Shown here piece by piece: positions 17,101 through 24,297 of a stretch of 24,297 nt of DNA. This DNA is from Mesostigma viride (taxonomy: Eukaryota; Streptophyta; Mesostigmatophyceae; Mesostigmatales; Mesostigmataceae): NCBI GenBank assembly GCA_009746045.1, contig RPFO01001296.1, forward strand, positions 35,001-59,297, read 5' to 3'. How positions within the stretch are numbered: the first letter of the stretch is position 1; the number at the start of each line of letters is the position of its first letter. A model generated the notes under the pieces. That model saw only the letters and a program-made list of their open reading frames with translations. It ran no database searches and had not been told where the DNA came from. A program made the position numbers and the translations under genes.

Positions 17101-19938
17101 TGTCCTGTCTAGTTCTCACTATTCCTTACTAGTCCGGAATGTTCCCACCGCCCCAACTAATCAGCCGCGCCTCACTGTCCTGACTACTTGAACCGGTCAC
17201 AGCTATTTACCCCAACCAATTAGCCTTTCCTCGCTATCCTGGCTATAATGTAATGCATAACTATCCTGATCACTGCCACCATCCTCCCAAGCCAAAAGAG
17301 GGGAGAAAATTTTGCAAGGTGCTCACTTGACAGGGCCAGGTACGTCCCCAGGTACCCCAGGGACGACGCGTGCGATGAGGGCATCCCTGGGTCTCTCTTC
17401 CTCGCGGCGGCCGGCCGCGACTGGTTGACGGTCACCTTGATGGCCTTGCAGAGGGCCACGTTGACGGCGGAGCCCACAAACCACCAGCAGCCGGCCACGT
17501 CGTGCTGGTAGAGCAGGATGACGAATGCGGTGCTGGCGACCGCGTACTTGGTCTGTGCGTAGTCAGTAGTGTGGGTGTGTGGGTGGTGGGGGGATGGTGG
17601 TCGGGGGAGCAGATGTAAGCAGGACGACAAACACGGTGCTGGCGACCGCGTACTTGGTCAGTTGGGGTAAAGAGATGGAGTAAGCGTTCGGTGTTGACGT
17701 GTGTGTATGCGTGTGTGTATGTGGTGGGCGACAGATGTCATCACGATGGCAGTTACTGGCAATAATTCAAACTTAATTTGTTGGAAACCTATTTGGGTTG
17801 AAAGAGAAATGGAGGTTTGTGTACCGTGGGAGAACGATGTATAAATAAGAAGAGAAGGATGTAGAAATATCAATTAAAGGATGAACAGGAAGAGAAGGAT
17901 CTAAAGGAAGAGAGGAGTATATTTAGTAGGAAAAGAAGGATGTATAGGAAGAGAAGACCATATAGGAAGAGAAGGATGTGAAGGGAGAGAAGAATATACT
18001 ACTATACTTTTAGGAAAACAAGGATGAAAAGGAAGAGAAGGACGTATAAATAGGAAGAGAAAAATGTACAAATAGGAAGAGAAGGATGGACAGTTAGGAA
18101 GAGAAGGATGCATAAACAGGAAGGGAATGATGTATTAATAAGAAGAAAAGGATGTTAAGGAAGGGAAGAATATATAGGACGAGAGTGAGTTGGTCAGCAG
18201 CTAGTGCAGCTCTCACCCTTGGTCGATCGGATGGTGCCGATTGTCTTGGGGGGAGAGGTCAATATAAGCGGATCGAGGCGAGAAAGACATCAGCCATGGA
18301 TGCACTTCCCGGTGAAGCGGCGCACTCTCCGGACAAGGGATGTCAGCAACCAATAGACCACCAATTAATACCCCACGCACCTTTTGATACTACAACGAGT
18401 ATATGCACAGTAGCCCGCTCAATGGGTGCACTTCCCGGTAAACCGGCGCGCCGTGCGGACAGGGGATGCACCAACCCATAACCTAACCACCAACAACCCA
18501 CCAACCAACAACCCACCCATCAACAACCCACCCATCAACAACCCACCCATCAACAACCCACCAATCAACTACCCACCCATCAACAACCCACCAACCAACA
18601 ACCCACCAATCAACAACCCACCAATCAACAACCCACCAACCAACAACCCACCAATCAACTACCCACCAATCAACTACCCACCCATCAACAACCCACCAAC
18701 CAACAACCCACCAATCAACAACCCACCCATCAACAACCCACCAATCAACAACCCACCCACCAACTACCCACCAATCAACAACCCACCAACCAACAACCCA
18801 CCAATCAACTACCCACCAATCAACTACCCACCCATCAGCAACCCACCCACCAACTACCCACCAATCAACAACCCACCAATCAACTACCCACCAATCAACA
18901 ACCCACCCATCAATATTACCCACCAACAAATGAACCATCAACCCATAACCCACCAACCCATAACCCAGGCATCTTTTGATAAGTGCACAATAGCTTACAA
19001 TAATCACGAATAAAAGTACGGAATCAGGCGCCCAGGCGCGCTGTCGTCGAGCCTTACGCAGATCAGCTGATAAAAATGCAACAAATATCCCCGCATGCTG
19101 TTGTCAAACACAACACGGAATGACCTGAACACAGTCACGTACACACGCAGGCACGCGCACACAACCAGGCGCGTACAGCTTGGTTGACGTTGTAATGGAG
19201 TGAGGACGGTAAACGTATCGTATTAGCAAAACAACCCGCGTGGTTTCAAAAGAATCACCAATGCACACTTTGGTGGATTTCCTAGAGCAGCGCACGGGGA
19301 TGAGGACGCGAGAGAGATGTGTTCGCATCACAACGCACACGTAATCATGGAACGCAAGCATCCACATGCACTTTGGTTGGTATTAACAAGCACCCACGCA
19401 CGCTTCAAACCTGACACAGTACAACCAACAACAAGTGGGGGTTTTGTGGGTGTAACCCGCCCCAAACCCCAACAACACCCGATGACGACAGCCCAAAGTC
19501 CAAGCGCAAGCACAATTTGGTTGATTTGTTTACTCAACTTTTTCGAGCTTGATTGAATTACCCATCCGTTATACTCTTGGTAATACCAACGTGCTACAAG
19601 CTAGAGCCAAACATAATCACGCAATCACCCCCGCACGATTGTGGTTTGATCTCATCGAGCAGTACACAGCGTTAAGGAGGGGAAAGGCATTAGTAAAACA
19701 ACACAAAGGTAAGCAATGGACACAGTCGCCCACGCACACTTTGGTTGATTTTGTCGAGCAGCGTCCCTTCCTTGTCGTGACTCCACTCCGCCGCTCCTTC
19801 CTCCTCCTCTTCCTCCTCCTCTTCCTCCTTCTTTGTGCTGCCGCCAGCATTTCTGCCCACGTCACTGGCTGCGCTCGGCCCATCTCGGGTGATGGCACCC
19901 ACTCCTGAAGTTTTGGATCTGAGGCCTTGCTGAGCCAT
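13890..19938 (-). CDS. PAP2-family lipid phosphate phosphatase, plastid LPP-epsilon-like, four exons
   Basis: Exons on the minus strand: 19938-19738, 17552-17327, 15910-15837 and 14126-13890, joined in frame to 245 residues with GT-AG introns. The protein should be an integral membrane phosphatase acting on phosphatidate or a prenyl/dolichyl diphosphate. The three PAP2 signature motifs are visible: K106-x6-R113-P114 (KVTVNQSRP), P125-S-S-H128, and R171-x5-H177-x3-Q181. Q in place of the last D and PSSH in place of PSGH are both usual in plant LPP-epsilon and dolichyl-diphosphatase proteins. About five hydrophobic segments follow residue 70. The length is a little below the roughly 280 residues I recall for plant relatives. 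The N-terminal 35 residues are rich in S, T, G, A and R with few acids, which would suit a plastid transit peptide, followed by a run of ten Glu. Exons 2-4 are secure; exon 1 is the weakest part. Confidence 0.75.
14352..14543 (-). repeat. 200-bp inverted repeat, right copy
   Basis: The inverted partner of 13624-13823. Its inner end carries a perfect palindrome, CACGTGAC-TGC-GTCACGTG (14371-14389), with G-box-like CACGTG at both sides. A related word, CACGTGATTGCGTCACATG, occurs alone near 5324. The copy lies inside intron 3 of the phosphatase gene. Confidence 0.85.
14571..14770. repeat. duplicated segment and 25-bp tandem repeat in intron 3
   Basis: About 45 bp starting TAGATTATAAGGTGAGGTGG occurs at 14571-14617 and again from 14665. 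The second copy runs straight into two and a half copies of a 25-bp unit (AAGAATGTTGGAGGTGGCGC) up to 14765. Both are within intron 3 of the phosphatase gene. Confidence 0.85.
15243..15405. repeat. 75-bp tandem duplication in intron 3
   Basis: TCTCATGTACATCTCCGTGG starts at 15251 and 15326, and a third partial unit starts at 15401, so the period is exactly 75 bp. The two full units are almost identical, so the duplication is recent. Because 75 is a multiple of three, it creates a repeated peptide in one frame that should not be taken as coding. Confidence 0.95.
15837..15910 (-). CDS. phosphatase exon 3 (transmembrane linker)
   Basis: A 74-bp exon found by phase. Exon 2 ends with one extra base and exon 4 begins in phase 0, so a piece of 3n+2 bases is needed. 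Between an acceptor CCAG (15914-15911) and a donor GTATGC (15836-15831) the minus strand encodes LEIYGTSGSALAAATVIEAM plus AAFL. This is a hydrophobic helix placed exactly where plant LPP-epsilon proteins have one between PAP2 motifs 2 and 3. Confidence 0.75.
16041..16388. repeat. degenerate GTAAGG-rich repeat in intron 2
   Basis: Words of the type GGCNNCGTAAGGTAAYG recur: CAGGCTTCGTAAGGTAACGG (near 16100) and TAGGCCACGTAAGGTAATGT (near 16356), with looser copies such as GCTGCATAAGGTCCACAGGC and GGCTTCATGAGGCCTCATA. There are about seven loose copies in two clusters. GTAAGG resembles a splice donor when read on the plus strand, but the gene here is on the minus strand. Confidence 0.6.
17327..17552 (-). 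CDS. phosphatase exon 2 (PAP2 motifs 1 and 2)
   Basis: It runs from the acceptor CTGACTACGCACAG to the donor GTGAGC. It begins TKYAVASTAFVILLYQHD (membrane helix), has a second helix around CWWFVGSAVNVALC, then the catalytic KVTVNQSRP and PGMPSSHASS motifs, and ends in a third helix YLGTYLALS. The K, R, P and H needed for catalysis are all present. Splice sites and length suit plant LPP-epsilon proteins. Confidence 0.85.
17619..17659 (-). repeat. 41-bp copy of the 5' edge of phosphatase exon 2
   Basis: Matches 17513-17553 at 37 of 41 positions; the four differences are all transitions. The similarity stops almost exactly at the exon 2 acceptor boundary: the copy has CTG where the true site has CAG, so it lacks a usable acceptor. 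It lies about 106 bp upstream of the true exon within intron 1. Confidence 0.9.
17830..18180. repeat. degenerate GGAAGAGAAGGATG minisatellite
   Basis: About a dozen imperfect units of GGAAGAGAAGGATGTA with spacers of 4-20 AT-rich bases. Purines lie almost wholly on the plus strand. It lies in intron 1 of the phosphatase gene. Copies differ in length and sequence, so it is an old array. Confidence 0.85.
18301..18468. repeat. 126-bp spaced direct duplication
   Basis: TGCACTTCCCGGTGAAGCGG at 18301 and TGCACTTCCCGGTAAACCGG at 18427 begin two related 42-bp segments that both end in GGGATG. Beyond them, a CA-rich piece and then CACCTTTTGATA (near 18379) is mirrored after the second copy by the 15-bp array and then CATCTTTTGATA (near 18970). 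This is therefore a duplicated block whose second copy has been expanded. Confidence 0.8.
18485..18935. repeat. 15-bp minisatellite (AACAACCCACCAATC)n
   Basis: Close to thirty units of 15 bp with a few variant positions (CAT/AAT/AAC, and CAACAA/CAACTA). Since the period is a multiple of three and lacks stop codons, both strands stay open for over 170 codons. I take these as repeat artefacts, not genes. It is within intron 1 of the phosphatase. Confidence 0.95.
19150..19750 (-). repeat. degenerate array of phosphatase exon 1/donor copies
   Basis: The word around the exon 1 donor (minus strand CTGCTCGACAAAATCAACCA followed by AAGTGTGCG) occurs in exon 1 (19738-19762). Diverged copies lie near 19171-19200, 19262-19290, 19370-19395, 19510-19540 and 19634-19662. 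Spacing is about 90-145 bp. Most copies keep the CAACCAA core and several keep GTGYRY after it. Unlike the tidy minisatellites, this array is built from the edge of an exon. Confidence 0.7.
19738..19938 (-). CDS. phosphatase exon 1 (N terminus)
   Basis: Start ATG at 19938 in a full Kozak context (ACCATGG). It codes MAQQGLRSKTSG, a Ser/Gly/Ala stretch, ten Glu from a GAG/GAA microsatellite, then EGTLLDKINQS. Ending at AGT before GTGCGT gives phase 0. INQS joined to TKYAVAS of exon 2 then lines up without gaps with the LNRLSKW-type junction of plant LPP-epsilon proteins as I remember them. The donor GTGCGT is not the strongest consensus, and similarity upstream is absent, so another first exon is possible. 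Confidence 0.5.
19789..19833. repeat. CTC/CTT-type microsatellite inside exon 1
   Basis: An imperfect CCTCCTCTT repeat, coding on the minus strand for the run of ten Glu of the phosphatase N terminus. Its length may vary between individuals. Confidence 0.85.
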
Positions 19939-19939
19939 G

Positions 19940-21505
19940 GTCCGGACGCCCCAGCTTGTCTGGGGGGAGTTGGCAAATGTACCACCGCTGGGGCGGGCCC
20001 TGCCCGACATGTTGCAGAGAGTGGGGGAGCACGATGGGCGGGGGAGGGTTGACCAATCCTGCATGATCCACCCCACATCATGGCAACAATCGAGGGCAGT
20101 AAGCTCCGTCGCCGATGTCAGAAATTAAAAAGCAGCCTCAGTTTTATACGAATACTAGATTTCTTTAGCGGTCCTTGTTTGCTCCTGTCATCACGGAATG
20201 CATTGAGATATGCCTCTTTAGAATGGAAGAGGATGGGAGGGATGAGGAAGGGGGGAGGGATGACGAATTGAAGTGGAAGGAGGAGAATGAAAGGTATGGC
20301 GGTTGCGACTGGTTCCGTGCATTCCCAGCGTATGTAGAGCAGATTGGCGAGCCATTGCAGCTGAGCCGAAATGCCGGCTCGTACGTAATGCTTTTGTGGC
20401 AAGAATAATTGCCTTGGATCACCATTCCGCTATTCCTGATTCGCCAAAAATAGCGTGCCATGCATTGGGCGACGAACAGCTTACCACAAAGCGCTTCGCT
20501 TGGAAAGACGGGCGCGTTGCGAGACTTGAGCCAGCCACCGACGATATCGGGCTTAGTAGGCGCGGCAAGTATTCAGAACTGGCTAAACACAGACGCTTCA
20601 TGACCGTGCTGTTCAGGTTAATGCACTGGTTATCACTAGGTCATTCAGGGAGAAAACATCATTCTTTGGCTAGCAAATTACAAGCGTCTAGAAACCACCA
20701 TGGCTTTTGGCGGAACCTGGCCCCTTGTCTTTCGCGCGAGCGATGTCAGTCATAGGATAAGGACTATCTTTGCTCGGGATACCTGGGAAGCCAAATATTC
20801 ATGATAGCGTCGCGGTTCCCCCGTTTAGAGATATTCAGCGCAGAACAACAACTTTCCTAGCAGACCATGGTAATTCGTGGTAGAGCCGGTCTGTTTTGGT
20901 GATATAATCAAGCAAGGAAATGCCAGCATTCGGTTTTCATTGCACCCATTGACAGCCACAAAACGAAAGCCATACCAAGATCGCGGACTGCTGAGCTGGC
21001 ACCGCTGGGCCGCAAAAGGCAACCTTTTTAATGCTGTCGTCTTATCGGCCCGACGTGCTGCGTACACGTGGCAGGAAGGCCTTCCAACATGGTGGAAAGT
21101 TTGCGCCTGTGCTCATGGTGTCACAGCAATATCGACTGCGTCCGGTATAAGTTCATCCGAGGCAGCAGAATCCTATATTTCCATCAGATGAGACTATGTT
21201 GCATAGAATTACCAAACTGCCGGAGTAATGCCAGGTCTGCGCCATGGCTGTAGCAATAATTAGCGAGACACTGTGCAATTAGGGTATGCTCAGCGTCCTC
21301 TAATCCAGGTGTTGCATCCGTCGTCTAAAATTGTAGAGCAGCCACGGCATTACGCCTGTGGCGTGGGCACTAATGGGGTGACTTGGGTTTAACCGTTAGC
21401 CACAGTCCCAGAGGAAAGTCGCTACTTTGCCGTGCCAAATCGGTGATGTAAAGAGTGATCCCGTCCTGACAACATCGATATTGTAGTTTGTAACGGCTTT
21501 CCACA
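19940..21505. other. intergenic stretch between two divergent genes
   Basis: This should hold the promoters of the minus-strand phosphatase gene and the plus-strand gene at 21506. I see no known element. A purine-rich segment (20222-20295, GGGAGGGATGAGGAAGGGG type) and a 150-codon open frame without ATG (20303-20755) are the only visible structures; the frame has no recognisable motif. Confidence 0.4.
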
Positions 21506-21703
21506 ATGGGAGAAAGCCCAGAGTTGAGGTCGGAAGAAAAGCTGGCCGACAGCCTGCGCAGATATGGGCTAGAAATAGAAGACGTGGCTGACGATCTCCC
21601 ATCCGTACCCTTGCAGCGGGAGCTGACGGAGGCCGAGATCGAGAATGTCATGGAGAAAGTGCGGGAACAGTACGACCCCATCAACAAGTTCGAAGGGGGG
21701 CTG
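21506..21703 (+). CDS. first coding exon of an unrecognised gene
   Basis: ATG at 21506 in a good context (CACAATGGG) opens 66 codons ending exactly at a strong splice donor (CTG, then GTAAGC). The peptide is charged and helical: SEEKLADSLRRYGLEIEDV, then LPSVPLQRELTEAEIENVME and KVREQYDPINKFEGG. Amphipathic helices and even codon use look like real protein; the frame beyond the donor is much less protein-like. I do not recognise the family and give no function. It ends in phase 0, so the next exon should start on a full codon. Confidence 0.55.
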
Positions 21704-21988
21704 GTAAGCTCAAACCTTATCGAAGATGTTTACGCTAATCTATCTGTCGGGTGGAGAAAAAGTGGTCCTGCATATCCAGAATGTCTTTGGAGAAGACTTA
21801 GAGGGTCTCTAGTTAAAGCGCCCATGGGTGCATTTGATAACAGGTAGCCCTGCCCGGGGTGGTGGTGTTAATGAATTGGTACTTAATACCTAGCTGTTGT
21901 TAGAATCCAAACTCAGTAGGGACGCATTTGATGGCCATGGCAGTTTGAAGACGAGAGCATATCCACAGGGGCATGGCACAGACCAACT

Positions 21989-22122
21989 TAGCGCCACACT
22001 GTGGCTCAAACTGCTTAGGTTATATAGCCATCCTACACCACATTGTAGTGTTCAATAGCGCCACGCTGCGGCTAAAATTGCTAAGAGTGTATAGCCATCC
22101 TACTCCACATTGTACTGTTGAA
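21989..22122. repeat. 66-bp tandem duplication
   Basis: TAGCGCCAC starts at 21989 and 22055. The two units share TATAGCCATCCTACNCCACATTGTA.TGTT, with about a dozen differences. They lie in the presumed first intron of the gene starting at 21506. Confidence 0.85.
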
Positions 22123-22230
22123 TCAATGCCTGGTATGCATGCATCCGACTTGACCCGCCATGACGTGAAGTCAAGAAGGACACACACACACGCTGCTGCC
22201 CATGTCGGTAAGGGTTTTATCTCGTACTAC

Positions 22231-22365
22231 TTACCCACAAGACAAGTTCGCGTGCCATTTCACAGGTAAAGTCCGGGACGTTTTACGAAGGGTTTAACCT
22301 CCTAACGCTTACCCACATGACTTAAAGTTTGCGTGCCGCTTCACAGGTAAAGTCTGGGACGCTAT
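22231..22365. repeat. 78-bp tandem duplication with donor-like ends
   Basis: TTACCCACA starts at 22231 and 22309. Both units contain GCGTGCC followed by TTCACAGGTAAAGTCNGGGA. Each therefore carries a perfect CAG/GTAAAG splice-donor consensus on the plus strand, although no coding sequence is visible before either. Confidence 0.85.
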
Positions 22366-22376
22366 ACCCCCGGCAG

Positions 22377-22441
22377 CCGAGGAGGAAGAGCACGTTTGAG
22401 CGTCGGCTGCTGAAGCGACATTTCATGGTGGTCCTCGGGAA
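22377..22441 (+). CDS. possible second exon of the gene at 21506
   Basis: After an acceptor-like CCCCCGGCAG the plus strand reads PRRKSTFERRLLKRHFMVVL G in phase 0 and meets a perfect donor (AA, then GTGAGT). The basic helix and phase match exon 1 (66 full codons). With only 65 bp and no known family the call rests on splice consensus alone. No third exon could be established; a candidate after 23442 is too short to judge. Confidence 0.35.
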
Positions 22442-22461
22442 GTGAGTGCCCCTGGCCCCCC

Positions 22462-22464
<3 letters not shown>

Positions 22465-22493
<29 letters not shown>
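22465..22493. repeat. (CA)n microsatellite
   Basis: About fourteen uninterrupted CA dinucleotides, beside the possible second exon. Confidence 0.95.
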
Positions 22494-22496
<3 letters not shown>

Positions 22497-22644
22497 CGCA
22501 TGCATTAGGCTTGGGAAGTGAGTCCCCCCCGCCAAATTTGGGTGGGGGACGTGCATTTGGTTCGGGGCGTGACTTCCTCCCCAACACACATGCACTTTTT
22601 CCCTCCCTCCCTCCTCATCTTGCCATCTAATGTGCGCGCACGTA

Positions 22645-23337
22645 CAGTCATTCCCGCGTTAAGTTACGATTCTTAAGGTTACGTTCTCGCGTTAAGTTAC
22701 GACGCCGAAGTGTGGCTGGCGACCGTAACTTATCCTGGGTGCATCGTAAGTTAACGCAGGATCGAGCCAAACTATACGCGTTTGGCTACTTTGGGCTTCG
22801 GAGGAGGCCATTCTTGGCCAAGTCCGGACGTCCGGACTCCGGATAGTGGACCCGCTATGCTAATAGCTATCCAAGTGAGACGACTCTATCTACCTATGAT
22901 TGTGACGTTTTAGGAGGCAAAATAGGCCATGCTGAATTAGGGGCTCCAGCGAATTAGGGGCAATTATTAGGCCGAGCTCGGCAGGGAACAGGGAACCCGG
23001 AACACAGAACATAGCTACCGCCAGCTACCGGATGAACTGCTCAGCCGGAACTGAACTGAGGTGAACTAGCAAAGTCGCAGCTGCCGCCTGCCAAGGACGC
23101 TATCAGCCTATCACCCAAGCGTACCGCAGCGCCCAGCCTTGCCGCATCCAGAAATGGTACGAAATCCCGTACTTTGAGCGGCCTTGATGCTGCAGCTGAA
23201 TCGGCCTTGACGAGAGAAGTCGAATGCCGTATAGAAGTCCGTCAGGGTAGGAGGGGGCGGGCTGCTAGCCTAATTCTACCGTTAAGTTACGACGCCCAGA
23301 ATTTTGCGGCGATCGTAACTTAACGCGGGAATGACTG
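22645..23337. mobile_element. non-autonomous DNA transposon (MITE) with 26-bp perfect TIRs
   Basis: Positions 22645-22670 (starting CAGTCATTCCCGCG) are a perfect reverse complement of 23312-23337. Just inside, each end repeats the word GTTAAGTTACGACGCC facing GGCGAYCGTAACTTA (22690-22735 and 23281-23321), making subterminal hairpins. The left flank is TA and the right flank CA; a TA target duplication with one mutation would fit. The 693-bp interior has no transposase. CAGTC-type ends, TA targets and a CGTTC-like subterminal word recall pogo/Tigger-type Tc1-mariner elements; this is an inference. Confidence 0.8.
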
Positions 23338-23534
23338 CACATGCACACACTTTATAATTCTTTCCTCCTAAACAATATCATTTTTCTGTACTACTAGTAT
23401 GCGAATATCTGGTTATATTCTGTCTTATATACACGGTGCAGGTCTCCTCCCAGGTTCCTCAATAGCGACAGGCTCAAACCCTCTACGCGCGCTGCAAATG
23501 TCTAGTATGCACTAATCTCCTCCTCGGTTCGTCT

Positions 23535-23940
<406 letters not shown>

Positions 23941-24297
23941 TCTTCTTCTTCTTCTTCTTCTTCTTCTTCTTCTTCTTCTTCTTCTTCTTCTTCTTCTTCT
24001 TCTTCTTCTTCTTCTTCTTCTTCTTCTTCTTCTTCTTCTTCTTCTTCTTCTTCTTCTTCTTTCTTCTTCTTCTTCTTCTTCTTCTTCTTCTTCTTCTTCT
24101 TCTTCTTCTTCTTCTTCTTCTTCTTCTTCTTCTTCTTCTTCTTCTCTTTCTTCTTCTTCTTTTTCTTCTTTCTTCTTCTTCTTCTTCTTCTTCTTCTTCT
24201 TCTTCTTCTTCTTCTTCTCTCTCTTCTTCTTCTTCTCTCTTCTTCTCTCCTCTCTCTCTCTCTCTCTTCTCCTTCCTCTTCTCTCTCTTCTCACTCT
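23941..24297. repeat. long (CTT)n microsatellite at the window end
   Basis: About 350 bp of TTC/CTT triplets with few interruptions, becoming mixed CT/CTT in the last 80 bp. It runs off the right edge, so the true length is unknown, and assembly of such tracts is unreliable. Confidence 0.98.

Noticed and set aside
18426-19013. 195-residue NNPPI-type frame (plus) and a 174-residue VVDWW-type frame (minus)
   Set aside because: Both arise from the 15-bp minisatellite, a multiple of three without stops. There is no start context, no non-repeat domain, and the array lies in an intron of the phosphatase gene.
20303-20755. 150-codon open frame on the plus strand
   Set aside because: It starts from TTG, not ATG, has no recognised motif, no repeat of hydrophobic or charged pattern typical of protein, and no splice sites that join it to a gene.

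Overview
This is nuclear DNA from a eukaryote, most likely a green-lineage photosynthetic organism (alga or plant). The reasons are one spliced gene whose best match is the plant plastid lipid phosphate phosphatase epsilon type, GT-AG introns, Kozak-style starts, non-LTR retrotransposon (LINE) remains, a hAT-type zinc finger fragment, and many mini- and microsatellites. I cannot name the species. Both ends lie in repeats (a LINE 3' fragment on the left, about 750 bp of CT/CTT on the right), so the window looks like a whole draft contig that stopped at repeats.

Layout. 1-430: LINE 3' end. 430-2190: gene-free, with repeat fragments. 2307-3392 (minus): an intronless TPR protein gene with a Kozak ATG and a possible N-myristoylation signal, followed by a three-copy hairpin repeat. 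3985-4325: a nested fold-back element. 4444-5076: a broken N-terminal piece of a hAT-like transposase (BED finger). 5961-6690: a LINE copy whose 5' part is inverted, as in twin priming. 6771-12952 (minus): a decayed but nearly full LINE with ORF1, endonuclease and reverse transcriptase, broken by many frameshifts.

13890-19938 (minus): the best real gene, a four-exon PAP2-family phosphatase. I assembled it from splice sites and reading phase (201 + 226 + 74 + 237 bp, 245 aa). Its introns are full of tandem repeats. Copies of its own exon edges lie in intron 1, and its last exon sits between two inverted copies of a 200-bp repeat. 21506-21703 (plus) is the probable first coding exon of an unrecognised gene. 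A 693-bp MITE with perfect 26-bp terminal inverted repeats lies at 22645-23337.

No operon or multi-gene pathway is visible. The two credible genes are independent housekeeping-type genes in a transposon-rich landscape. The less ordinary signals are structural: exon-edge duplications around intron 1, a minisatellite expanded inside one copy of a duplicated block, a recurring CTCC-CAAC-GGAG hairpin plus TTAAT tail, and the fold-back and inverted repeat elements. No RNA gene or CRISPR array was found.
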